A stretch of DNA of 64,000 nucleotides. It comes from Hylemonella gracilis ATCC 19624. Lineage in GTDB: Bacteria; Pseudomonadota; Gammaproteobacteria; Burkholderiales; Burkholderiaceae_C. The notes below the pieces were generated by a model that was given only the letters and a program-made list of their open reading frames with translations, made no database searches and was not told the DNA's origin. This document shows, one piece after another, positions 8,168-15,977 of the stretch. Each line of letters begins with the position of its first letter. The first letter of the stretch is position 1. A program made the translations under genes and the position numbers. Where the stretch lies: the NCBI RefSeq assembly GCF_000211835.1, contig NZ_AEGR01000042.1, forward strand, positions 62,001 through 126,000, written 5' to 3'.

Positions 8168-9064
8168 TCAGATGGCCCAGCGCAGGCCCGTGGCGGGGAT
8201 GCCGCCCGGGATTCCACCCGGGATGACCCCGGTCCCGCCGGGCCAGCTCGGCGGATCGGCCTCGTGCGCATCGGGTCTGTCGGCCTGCCGCAGCACGCGG
8301 GTCAGGATGCGGTTCTCCAGCGCGGCGAACGCGGCGGCGCCGCGCTCTCGGGGGCGTGGCAGGGGCACGCGCTCATCGAGCGCGATGCGCCCCTCCTCGA
8401 TCAAGATCACACGGTCGGCCAGGGCCACGGCCTCCTGAACGTCGTGCGTGACCAGCAAGGCCGTGAAGCCGTTGCGCAACCACAGGCCTTCGATCAGCGC
8501 GTGCATCTCAATGCGGGTCAGCGCGTCCAGCGCACCCAGCGGTTCATCGAGCAGCAGCAGGCGCGGGTTGTGCACGAGCGCGCGCGCCAAGGCCACGCGT
8601 TGACGCTGTCCGCCCGACAAACGCGCGGGCCAGTCACCCAGGCGCTCGCCCAAGCCGACCTGGGCCAGCACTTCGGCGGCGCGATCACGCTCACCCTTGG
8701 GCAAGCCCAGGGCCACGTTGTCCAGCACCCGCTTCCAGGGCAAAAGGCGCGCGTCCTGGAACATGATGCGGGTGTTGTCGTTCAGGCCATCGACGGCCTG
8801 CCCTTGCAGGCGGAGCTCGCCGCCGTCGTGCTCTTCCAGCCCCGCGACCAGGCGCAGCAGCGTGCTCTTGCCGCAGCCGCTGCGTCCAACGATGGCGACG
8901 AATTCACCGGGCTCGATGCGCAGCTGCAACTGGCGCAGCACCTCGCGCTCCCCGTAGCGCTTGCTCAAGCGCTGGGCTTCCAGGCGCACGCCCCGGTTTA
9001 AACGCTCGGAGTGAGCGTCGTCCTGGCGCACGGCAGCGGTTGGAGTGGGGTCCACGGCGCTCAT
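8168..9064 (-). CDS. ssuB: SsuB, sulfonate ABC transporter ATP-binding protein
   Basis: ATPase of about 298 residues. Walker A is GRSGCGKST, the signature is [15 protein letters not shown], Walker B is [12 protein letters not shown], and the switch region is [37 protein letters not shown] is characteristic of SsuB. The start is uncertain: AAGGAG touches the ATG at 9064 directly, while a GTG three codons upstream (9073) overlaps the stop of the preceding binding-protein gene as GTGA and could be the coupled start. The C-terminus ends in a Gly/Pro-rich repeat-like tail ([14 protein letters not shown]). It partners the SsuC permease upstream and one or both binding proteins of the operon. Confidence 0.93.
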   Translation of the reverse strand: MSAVDPTPTAAVRQDDAHSERLNRGVRLEAQRLSKRYGEREVLRQLQLRIEPGEFVAIVGRSGCGKSTLLRLVAGLEEHDGGELRLQGQAVDGLNDNTRIMFQDARLLPWKRVLDNVALGLPKGERDRAAEVLAQVGLGERLGDWPARLSGGQRQRVALARALVHNPRLLLLDEPLGALDALTRIEMHALIEGLWLRNGFTALLVTHDVQEAVALADRVILIEEGRIALDERVPLPRPRERGAAAFAALENRILTRVLRQADRPDAHEADPPSWPGGTGVIPGGIPGGIPATGLRWAI

Positions 9065-9069
9065 CTCCT

Positions 9070-10056
9070 TCACCCCCGTGCGCCGCGGGACGGCGCGGTC
9101 GGCTTGAACAGCGGCACGTTCAAAGCGTCCATCGGCTTGGGCAGCAGCTTTTCCGCGAGGAAGGCATCGGCGATCTTCTGCTGCTCGACCAAACGCTCGG
9201 GGGTCACGGCGCGGACGGCGTAACTGCGGTTGCCATTGGCCTGCTCGACGATCGCGGGGTCCAGGCCCCAGAAAGGCCCGAGCAATGCGGCGGCGTCCTT
9301 GGGCTGGCGCTTGACCCACAGTCCGGCTCTCTCGAGTTCGGCATAGACCACGTCCAGCACCTTGGGGTTGGCTTCGGCGAAGCGCGTGCTCGACAGGTAG
9401 TAGCGCTGGTAAGAGGCCAGCCCCTCGCCATCGGCCAGCAAGCGCGCGCTGGATTGGATGCGGGCCGCCGACAGGAACGGGTCCCACACCACCCAGGCGT
9501 CGATGGCGCCCTTCTCAAAAGCAGCGCGGCCGTCGGCCGGCGTCAGGTAACGGGCGTTGATGTCGGCCAGGGTGAGCCCGGCCTTGGCAAGGGCGGCGAT
9601 CAGCAGGTAGTGCGCGCCCGCCGCCTTGGCGAAGCCGACGTTCTTGCCCTTGAGGTCGGCCACGGCACGCAGGGGCGAGTCCTTGGGCACCAGGATGGCC
9701 TGGGCCGATGGCGACGGGGCTTCCTGCGCGACGAAAGTCAGTTGCGCGCCCGCGGCCTGCGCGAACACGGGCACGGTGTCGGCCACGTCGGCGCTGAAGT
9801 CAATGTTGTTCAGGTTCAAGGCCTCCAGCAGCGGCAAGCCGCTGGTGAACTCATGCCAGCTCGGTTGAAAGCCCAAGGGCGCGAGCTGCTTCTCCAGCGC
9901 GCCCTGCAGCTTGAGCACCGAGATCAGCGTGGAAGATTTCTGGTAACCGATGCGGATGATCTTGGTGGTCTGCGCGAGCAAGGGCGCCGCGGCGTACAAC
10001 GAACCGAGCGCGGTCATCGACCCCAGCACGGTGCGGCGATTGAAGAGGTGAGACAT
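9070..10056 (-). CDS. Sulfonate ABC transporter substrate-binding protein (second binding protein of the ssu operon)
   Basis: Exported binding protein of about 328 residues. The signal peptide begins [18 protein letters not shown] and ends near LLAQ; the start at 10056 has AAAGGA six bases before it. The mature part has [40 protein letters not shown] and [11 protein letters not shown], as in SsuA. It lies between the ssuC and ssuB genes, an unusual place, and is a paralogue of the ssuA at 12566-13615. Two binding proteins feeding one permease would widen the substrate range; this is inference. Confidence 0.88.
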   Translation of the reverse strand: MSHLFNRRTVLGSMTALGSLYAAAPLLAQTTKIIRIGYQKSSTLISVLKLQGALEKQLAPLGFQPSWHEFTSGLPLLEALNLNNIDFSADVADTVPVFAQAAGAQLTFVAQEAPSPSAQAILVPKDSPLRAVADLKGKNVGFAKAAGAHYLLIAALAKAGLTLADINARYLTPADGRAAFEKGAIDAWVVWDPFLSAARIQSSARLLADGEGLASYQRYYLSSTRFAEANPKVLDVVYAELERAGLWVKRQPKDAAALLGPFWGLDPAIVEQANGNRSYAVRAVTPERLVEQQKIADAFLAEKLLPKPMDALNVPLFKPTAPSRGARG

Positions 10057-10115
10057 GAACATTCCTTTCGACAACAGTTCAAACCAAGGGCCAGCGCGGC
10101 GCTGCCCGTTCCAGG

Positions 10116-10152
10116 GCTCCCGCGGAACTGGCTCTGCCAGGCCGCCGGGAGC
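10116..10152 (+). repeat. 37-base covarying hairpin element, copy 1
   Basis: Outer arms are GCTCCC (10116-10121) and GGGAGC (10147-10152). The core reads CGCGGAACTGGC, then TCT, then GCCAGGCCG. Two other copies in the window have exactly the same length and compensating changes. It lies between ssuC and the second binding-protein gene. The GC-rich tail that follows (to about 10208) includes GGAGGGGGTGGCGCAGCG, which resembles the flanks of the other copies. Confidence 0.8.
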
Positions 10153-10215
10153 GCCTCTCCGCGCAGCAGGAGGGGGTGGCGCAGCGAACGAAGGGAGCGA
10201 AGCCTGGGGTGGCCA

Positions 10216-11094
10216 TCACTGATACCCTGGATGCCAACGCAACCACCAATACTCAAGACCTCGCGCGAGCACGTCGGCCAGCTTGCCCAGCAAGGCGTAG
10301 AGCAGGATGCCCACGAGCACGATGTCGGTCTGCAGGAACTCGCGTGCGTTCATGGTCAGGTAGCCGATGCCCGACTGGGCGGAGATGGTCTCGGCCACGA
10401 TCAAGATCACCCACATCAGGCCCAGCGAGAACCGCAGGCCGACCAGGATGGACGACAGCGCGCCCGGCAGGATGATCTGACGGTAGAGCTGCCAGCGGTT
10501 CAGGCCGTAGGTGCGGCCCATCTCGATCAGGCCCGGGTCCACGCTGCGGATGCCGTGGAAGGTGTTGAGGTAGATCGGAAAGAACACCGAGATGGCGATC
10601 AGGAACAGCTTGGCGCTCTCGTCGATGCCGAACCAGAGGATGACCAGCGGAATCAGCGCCAGCGCGGGGATGTTGCGCAGCATCTGAAAGCTCGAATCCA
10701 ACAGCGTCTCGGCCCAGCGCAGCGTGCCCGTGAGCAGGCCCAGGACCAGCCCCAGTCCGCCACCAATGGCCAGACCCAGCAGGGCACGGCCCGCGCTGAC
10801 CTTCACATGCGTCCACAGCTCTCCCGAGGCGGTGAGGTTCCAAGCCGCGACAGCGACATCCGCGGGCGCGGGCAGCACGCGGGTGGACAGCCAGCCTCGG
10901 ACCGAGGCGAGTTGCCAGACGGCGATCAGCGCGATCGGCACCAGCCAAGGCAAGAGCCTGAGCCACATCAAGCGGGCCAAGCCGCGTAAGGTGGCGAGCA
11001 CGGCGGGCCAAGCGCTCGCCACCGGCTCGCTGCTCACCCCGGCCCCGAAGCTTGGCAGCGGCGTCACTTGCAATTCATGCGCGGGCACACTCAT
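10216..11094 (-). CDS. ssuC: SsuC, sulfonate ABC transporter permease
   Basis: Inner-membrane permease of about 292 residues. AAGGAGG stands five bases before the ATG at 11094, which decides the start. The hydrophobic core starts near residue 45 (LLPWLVPIALIAVWQLASV), and the domain shows IPALALIPLVILWFGIDESA, FPIYLNTFHGIRSVDPGLIE, GRTYGLNRWQLYRQIILPGA and YLTMNAREFLQTDIVLVGIL. These match SsuC closely. The gene follows ssuD with a gap of 11 bases, so it is part of the ssu operon. Confidence 0.94.
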   Translation of the reverse strand: MSVPAHELQVTPLPSFGAGVSSEPVASAWPAVLATLRGLARLMWLRLLPWLVPIALIAVWQLASVRGWLSTRVLPAPADVAVAAWNLTASGELWTHVKVSAGRALLGLAIGGGLGLVLGLLTGTLRWAETLLDSSFQMLRNIPALALIPLVILWFGIDESAKLFLIAISVFFPIYLNTFHGIRSVDPGLIEMGRTYGLNRWQLYRQIILPGALSSILVGLRFSLGLMWVILIVAETISAQSGIGYLTMNAREFLQTDIVLVGILLYALLGKLADVLARGLEYWWLRWHPGYQ

Positions 11095-11105
11095 GGCAGC
11101 CTCCT

Positions 11106-12302
11106 TCATTGCGCCGCGACCCGCGCGGGCGCGTCGATGTTGGCGACGACCTCGCCGAACGGGCCACTCAGCGGGCGCCCGGGCAAGGGAGTGTTCGCGG
11201 CCTCGGCGAAGCGCTGCCGCGTGTCCAGCGTCAGCAGCGGGAACACCAGCTCCGCGAAGCGGTAGGCTTCCTCCAGATGCGGATAGCCCGAGAGCACGAA
11301 GGTGTCCAAGCCCAGCGCCGCGTATTCCTCGATGCGCGCGGCCACCTGTTGCGGGCTGCCCACCAAGGCCGTGCCCGCACCGCCGCGCACCAGGCCCACG
11401 CCGGCCCAGAGGTTGGGGCTGATTTCGAGCGAGGCGCGGTCGCGCTTCTTGCCGCCCTGGTGCAGCGCGGCCATGCGGCGCTGGCCTTCCGAGTCCATCT
11501 TCGCGAAGGCGGCCTGCGCCTTGGCCACGATGCCGTCGTCCAGGCGGCTGATGAGATCGTCCGCGGCGGCCCAGGCCGCCTGCTCCGTCTCGCGCACGAT
11601 GACGTGCAGGCGGATGCCAAACTTCACGGTGCGATTGAACTTGGATGCGCGGGCCTTCACGTCGGCCACCTTCTTCGCCACCTGGGCGGGCGGCTCGCCC
11701 CAAGTCAGGTAGGTGTCCACCTGCTCGGCCGCCAAGTCGTGCGCGGCCTCGGACGAACCGCCGAAGTAGACCGGTGGGTAGGGCTGCTGCAAGGGCGGGT
11801 AGAGCAGCTTCGCGCCCTTGACGCTCAGATGCCGGCCTTCGTAGTCGTAGGCCGGGGCCTGGGGGTCGTGGCTGCGGGCGATGATCTCGCGCCAGATGCG
11901 GATGAACTCGGCGCTCTGCTCGTAACGCGCGGCGTGGTCAAGGAACACGCCGTCACCCTCCAGCTCGGCCTGGTCCCCCCCGGTCACAAGATTGATCAGC
12001 AAGCGCCCGCCGGAGAGCCGGTCAAAGGTCGCGGCCATGCGCGCCGCCAGGCTGGGCTGGTGCAGGCCCGGGCGCACTGCGACCAGGAATTTGAGCCGCT
12101 GGGTCACGGGCAAGAGGCTCGCGGCCACGACCCAAGGGTCTTCACAGGAACGGCCCGTGGGAATCAACACGCCCTCGTAACCCAGTCGATCGGCCGCCTG
12201 CGCCACCTGCGTGAGGTAGGCATGGTCGACCTGGCGCGCGCCCTCGCCCGTGCCGAGGTAACGGCTGTCGCCGTGGGTGGGGATGAACCAGAAAACTTTC
12301 AT
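11106..12302 (-). CDS. ssuD: SsuD, FMNH2-dependent alkanesulfonate monooxygenase
   Basis: Cytoplasmic monooxygenase of 398 residues that uses reduced FMN from SsuE and oxygen to split alkanesulfonates into aldehyde and sulfite. It begins with the hallmark [17 protein letters not shown] and contains [55 protein letters not shown] and [15 protein letters not shown], all typical of the bacterial luciferase-like SsuD group. The ATG at 12302 has GAGG upstream and starts at the conserved N-terminus. Length is slightly above the family norm of about 380. The sulfite made here can be reduced by CysI encoded later in the window. Confidence 0.96.
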   Translation of the reverse strand: MKVFWFIPTHGDSRYLGTGEGARQVDHAYLTQVAQAADRLGYEGVLIPTGRSCEDPWVVAASLLPVTQRLKFLVAVRPGLHQPSLAARMAATFDRLSGGRLLINLVTGGDQAELEGDGVFLDHAARYEQSAEFIRIWREIIARSHDPQAPAYDYEGRHLSVKGAKLLYPPLQQPYPPVYFGGSSEAAHDLAAEQVDTYLTWGEPPAQVAKKVADVKARASKFNRTVKFGIRLHVIVRETEQAAWAAADDLISRLDDGIVAKAQAAFAKMDSEGQRRMAALHQGGKKRDRASLEISPNLWAGVGLVRGGAGTALVGSPQQVAARIEEYAALGLDTFVLSGYPHLEEAYRFAELVFPLLTLDTRQRFAEAANTPLPGRPLSGPFGEVVANIDAPARVAAQ

Positions 12303-12336
12303 GAGGGACCTCAAAGGGTTGGAGCGACTCAGATGG

Positions 12337-12534
12337 TCAGATGGCAAAGGCAAACCGCAGGGCGCGTCGCGCGCGACGATGGCGCACCCGCGTCAACGGA
12401 ACATCGGCCAGCGATCGATGCGCCGACGCACGCTGGGGCAAGGGCCAGGCCAGGCCCCAGTCCCGCGCCGAGGTTTGCAACACCCGCGTGGTGCTCGCGG
12501 GGAACACGGGGATTTGGAATGCGGAAATGCTCAT
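12337..12534 (-). CDS. Small hypothetical protein between ssuA and ssuD
   Basis: An open frame of 65 codons on the operon strand sits in the 263-base gap between ssuA and ssuD. It starts [20 protein letters not shown] and ends in an Arg-rich stretch. Counting third codon positions gives about 51 of 65 as G or C, somewhat above what non-coding DNA of this GC content would give. No good ribosome-binding site precedes the ATG and no domain is recognised. It may be a real small ssu-operon protein or simply a spacer. Confidence 0.4.
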   Translation of the reverse strand: MSISAFQIPVFPASTTRVLQTSARDWGLAWPLPQRASAHRSLADVPLTRVRHRRARRALRFAFAI

Positions 12535-12565
12535 GGCTCGGTGTCCCGGAAGCGCGCGCTTCACA

Positions 12566-13615
12566 TCACTTCGTCTGCAAGGCCACGGCTTCGCTGATCT
12601 TGATGGGCTTGGGAATCAGCTTCAGCTCGAAGAAGGTGTCGGCGATCTTCTGTTGGTCGGCGGCCACGGCGGGCGTGATCGGACGCACATTGAATTCGTA
12701 GCGGGTCAGCGCGGTCTCGACCACCGCGACGGGCAGGCCCTGTAGCGGCGCGATCAGCTCGGCCGCGGCGCGCAGGTTCTTCTTGATCCAAGCGCCCTTC
12801 TCCACCGAGTCCTCGAACAGGGCCTGGATGATCTTGGGATGCTTTTGCACGAACCCTGCCTCGGCCAGGTAGAAGGCGTAGTTGTTGACCACGCCCTTGC
12901 CGTTGGCCAGGATGCGCGCGCCGATGGATTGCTCCGCCGCCGCGGCGAACGGGTCCCAGATCACCCACGCATCCACGGCACCCTTTTCGAATGCAGCGCG
13001 GGCATCGGCCGGGGCCAGGTAGATCACCTGCACGTCGGACAACTTGAGGCCGTTTTTCTCCAGCGCCTTGACCAGCAGGTAGTGCACGTTGCTGCCCTTG
13101 TTGAGGACCACCTTACGGCCCTTGAGGTCGCTCACGCTCTTGATGGGCGAGTCCTTGGGCACGAGGATGGCCTCGGCCTCGGGCGACGCCGGGTCATGGC
13201 CGAAATAGACAAACTTCGCGCCTGCGGCCTGGGCGAATATGGGCGGCGCCTCGCCCACGTAACCCACGTCGACGGCACCCACGTTCAGCCCCTCCAGCAA
13301 TTGGGGTCCGGCGGGAAACTCCACCCACTTGACGGTGGCATTCAACGCGCCGAGTTTTTTCTCAAGACTGCCCTGGGCTTTTTGCAGGGTCAGCAAGCTG
13401 GCGGATTTTTGAAAGCCGATCCGGAGATCCACCGGTGCGCCTTGGGCCGACGCCGGGAACAGCACGGAGAGGTTCAGCAACAGCATCAGGACGATCAGGG
13501 CGAGCGACACCGCCGCGCTGAAGAAAAGATCACTCCAACGGTAAGGCGTCGGGTGGGCGGGGTCCTGGGCAAATTCGTCCAGAGCGTTGTCGCCCTGCGA
13601 GATCGGGTGGGTCAT
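12566..13615 (-). CDS. ssuA: SsuA-like aliphatic sulfonate-binding protein with an N-terminal membrane-anchor extension
   Basis: Binding protein of about 349 residues. AAAGGA stands eight bases before the ATG at 13615. It has a hydrophilic lead of about 30 residues (MTHPISQGDNALDEFAQDP) before the hydrophobic segment AAVSLALIVLMLLLNLSVLF and PASAQG. This is longer than a usual signal peptide and could keep the protein membrane-bound. The mature domain shows [40 protein letters not shown] and GAVDAWVIWDPFAAAAEQ, typical of SsuA. It lies between ssuE and ssuD in the classical ssuEAD order. Confidence 0.9.
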   Translation of the reverse strand: MTHPISQGDNALDEFAQDPAHPTPYRWSDLFFSAAVSLALIVLMLLLNLSVLFPASAQGAPVDLRIGFQKSASLLTLQKAQGSLEKKLGALNATVKWVEFPAGPQLLEGLNVGAVDVGYVGEAPPIFAQAAGAKFVYFGHDPASPEAEAILVPKDSPIKSVSDLKGRKVVLNKGSNVHYLLVKALEKNGLKLSDVQVIYLAPADARAAFEKGAVDAWVIWDPFAAAAEQSIGARILANGKGVVNNYAFYLAEAGFVQKHPKIIQALFEDSVEKGAWIKKNLRAAAELIAPLQGLPVAVVETALTRYEFNVRPITPAVAADQQKIADTFFELKLIPKPIKISEAVALQTK

Positions 13616-13819
13616 GGCGGTCATCCTTTGGTACTGAAGTACGGAACTGGATCGAGGTCGGCGGGTATCGGCGTGCGGCGGGCAAAGCAGGGGCCAGCCG
13701 CCTGGCCGGCGGTTTGAGTTCGGAGAATGCGAAGAGAGAGAGCAGCCCGGCGCGATCGCGCAGTCTTGAGCGGTCACGCCGCGCCGCGGAGGCACGCCTT
13801 CACGACGGCGCGCGAGATG

Positions 13820-14422
13820 TCAGACGCTACATCGCACGTCGGCGAAAGCGATCGATTCCTCGAAGCCCGCCTTGACCGGCTGGGCGGGCGCCGCGCGCAG
13901 CCCCTCGGCATACAGCGTCGACGCCGCTTCGCCAAGGCGCGCGTCAATGTCAGGATGAATCACGTACGCCTCCTCGGGGGTGAGGGCCACCTGGGCGTCC
14001 GTGGCGTAGACGCCCGGCAGGATGTGGCGCGCCGCCAGGGATTGAAGCACCGGCCGCAAGGCGTAGTCGAGCGCCAGCATGTGGTGCGGGCTACCGCCCG
14101 TGGCCAGGGGCAGCACGACCTTGCCCTTGAACGCCGTCTGGGGCAGCAGGTCCAGCAGCAGCTTGAGCACGCCGCTGTAAGCCGCCTTGTAGACCGGGGT
14201 GGCCACCACGATGGCCTGGGCTTCGGCCACCCGCCGTGCCGCGTCTTGCACCGCGGGATGGCCGAAATCGGCTTGCACCAAGGCCTGCGGCGGCAGGTCA
14301 CGGACCGACAAGCGATCGATCAGCGTGCCGCGTCCGGCCGCCAGCAAACGCCCCACCCGGTCCAGCAGCGCCGCGGAGCGAGAACGCTCGGAAGGACTGC
14401 CTGCAATCAACAAGACCGACAT
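13820..14422 (-). CDS. ssuE: SsuE, NAD(P)H-dependent FMN reductase
   Basis: Flavodoxin-like reductase of 200 residues that supplies FMNH2 to SsuD. It begins MSVLLIAGSPSERSRSAALL, the phosphate-binding loop, and contains IVVATPVYKAAYSGVLKLLL, DLLPQTAFKGKVVLPLATGG and HHMLALDYALRPVL, all typical of SsuE. The ATG at 14422 has GGAG six bases before it. Only 47 bases separate it from the sbp stop upstream, so sbp and ssuE are probably in one transcript. About 200 bases follow before ssuA with no gene; they hold a short dyad GTACT-GA-AGTAC at 13631-13642 just before the ssuA ribosome-binding site. Confidence 0.95.
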   Translation of the reverse strand: MSVLLIAGSPSERSRSAALLDRVGRLLAAGRGTLIDRLSVRDLPPQALVQADFGHPAVQDAARRVAEAQAIVVATPVYKAAYSGVLKLLLDLLPQTAFKGKVVLPLATGGSPHHMLALDYALRPVLQSLAARHILPGVYATDAQVALTPEEAYVIHPDIDARLGEAASTLYAEGLRAAPAQPVKAGFEESIAFADVRCSV

Positions 14423-14469
14423 GAATGCTCCAGGGTGTGGGGTGGGGTGAGAAGCTGGGGTGGCTGCGT

Positions 14470-15492
14470 TCACTTCTTGGCGTAGATTTGGTCGAAGCTG
14501 CCGCCATCGGCGAAGTGATCCTTGTCCGCCTTACCCCAGCCGCCAAAGGCCTGGTCAATCGTGAACAGATTGAGCTTGGGGAACTGCTTGGCGTACTTGT
14601 CAATGGCCTTCTTGGAAACGGCCGGACGGTAGAAGTTCTTGCCCGCGATGTCCTGGCCTTCCTCGGAGTACAGGTACTCGAGGTAGGCTTGGGCGACTTT
14701 GCGCGTGCCCTTCTTGTCCACGTTCTTGTCGACCACGGCGACGGCGGGCTCGGCCAGGATGGAGATCGAAGGCGCCACCACGTCGAACTTGGTGCCGAAT
14801 TCCTTCTCGAGCAGGTAAGCCTCGTTTTCCCAGGCGATCAGCACGTCACCCTGGTTGCGCTGGGCGAAGGTGATGGTGGAGCCGCGCGCGCCGGTGTCGA
14901 GCACGGGCACGTTGGCGTACAGCTTCTGCACGAATTCCTTGGCCTTGGCATCGCCACCGTACTTGCGCTTGGCGAATTCCCAGACCGCAAGGTAGTTCCA
15001 GCGCGCACCGCCGGACGTCTTGGGGTTGGGGGTGATCACGCTCACGCCGGGCTTGATCAGGTCATCCCAGTCCTTGATGCCCTTGGGGTTGCCTTGGCGC
15101 GTGACCAGCACGATGGTCGAGGTATAGGGCGAGGAGTTGTGCGGCAGCTTCTTCTGCCAATCAGCGGCCAGCCAGCCGCCGTTCTTGACCAGCGCGTCGG
15201 TGTCACCGGCCAGGGCCAGCGTGGCCACGTCGGCATCCAGACCGTCGATGATGGAGCGGGCCTGCTTGCCCGAACCGCCGTGGCTTTGCTTGATGGTCAC
15301 GTTCTGGCCGGTCTTCTCCTTCCAGTACTTGGCGAAGGCGGCGTTGAATTCCACATACAGCTCGCGCGTCGGGTCGTAGCTCACGTTGAGCAGGGTCACG
15401 TCCTGCGCCAAAGCCGGGGTGGCGGCAAGGCCGAGGACGGAGAACAGACCGGCCAGCAGGGGAAACTTGATAAAGTGGCGACGTTGCGTCAT
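14470..15492 (-). CDS. sbp: Sulfate ABC transporter periplasmic substrate-binding protein
   Basis: Exported sulfate/thiosulfate-binding protein of 340 residues. The signal peptide runs [19 protein letters not shown] to ATPALA, and AAGGA precedes the ATG at 15492. The mature part carries [60 protein letters not shown] and [16 protein letters not shown], which are conserved in Sbp/CysP. No cysT, cysW or cysA follows; ssuE comes next, so the membrane parts of the sulfate importer must lie elsewhere. It heads the minus-strand sulfur operon and shares an intergenic region with yggX. Confidence 0.95.
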   Translation of the reverse strand: MTQRRHFIKFPLLAGLFSVLGLAATPALAQDVTLLNVSYDPTRELYVEFNAAFAKYWKEKTGQNVTIKQSHGGSGKQARSIIDGLDADVATLALAGDTDALVKNGGWLAADWQKKLPHNSSPYTSTIVLVTRQGNPKGIKDWDDLIKPGVSVITPNPKTSGGARWNYLAVWEFAKRKYGGDAKAKEFVQKLYANVPVLDTGARGSTITFAQRNQGDVLIAWENEAYLLEKEFGTKFDVVAPSISILAEPAVAVVDKNVDKKGTRKVAQAYLEYLYSEEGQDIAGKNFYRPAVSKKAIDKYAKQFPKLNLFTIDQAFGGWGKADKDHFADGGSFDQIYAKK

Positions 15493-15583
15493 GTCGGGTT
15501 CCTTGGTTCGAAGTTGGAATCGCTGCAATACAAAAATAAAGCGATGCAAGGCATTCTGGAGAGACATGACCCAAACTGGAACG

Positions 15584-15607
15584 AATAAGATTTCAGTTGC
15601 TTATTAC
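15584..15607. promoter_or_regulatory. Candidate CysB-type operator between sbp and yggX
   Basis: AATAAG (15584-15589) and CTTATT (15600-15605) form a perfect inverted repeat with a 10-base spacer, and TTGCTTATTAC (15597-15607) is identical to a stretch upstream of cysI at 19810-19820. The site lies about 90-115 bases before the sbp start. A LysR-type sulfur regulator is the likely reader; this is inference. Confidence 0.45.
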
Positions 15608-15643
15608 TTAATCATCGATAAACACCTCCAAGAGATTCACGCC

Positions 15644-15916
15644 ATGGCACGCACCATCCATTGCATCAAGCTCGGCAAAGAAGCCGAAGGCCTGGACTTC
15701 CCGCCCTACCCCGGCGAGCTGGGTAAGCGCATCTGGGAAAGCGTGAGCAAGGAAGCCTGGGCCGCCTGGCTCAAGCACCAGACCATGCTGGTCAACGAAA
15801 ACCGCCTCAACCTGGCCGACGCCCGCGCGCGCCAGTACCTGGCCCGGCAGATGGAAAACCATTTCTTCGGCGCCGGTGCCGAGCAAGCCCAGGGTTACGT
15901 CCCCCCGAGCGCCTGA
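15644..15916 (+). CDS. yggX: YggX, oxidative damage protection / iron-trafficking protein
   Basis: Small cytoplasmic protein of 90 residues. It begins [20 protein letters not shown] and has [39 protein letters not shown] and a C-terminal [12 protein letters not shown], which is the whole YggX family pattern. The protein protects iron-sulfur clusters and limits the labile iron pool. The conserved N-terminus fixes the start at 15644. It is divergent from sbp and followed 61 bases later by mnmC. The link to sulfur and Fe-S enzymes such as CysI is fitting but is context only. Confidence 0.96.
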   Translation: MARTIHCIKLGKEAEGLDFPPYPGELGKRIWESVSKEAWAAWLKHQTMLVNENRLNLADARARQYLARQMENHFFGAGAEQAQGYVPPSA

Positions 15917-15977
15917 CCCCAGCCACCACGGCGCCGCACCGGACAAGGCCGGTGCGGGACCGCGCGCCCGCACCACG

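Noticed and set aside
8168-9487. Upstream extension of ssuB as a fused protein
   Set aside because: The extra part is a shadow of the binding-protein gene; the ATPase starts at 9064 or at the GTG at 9073.
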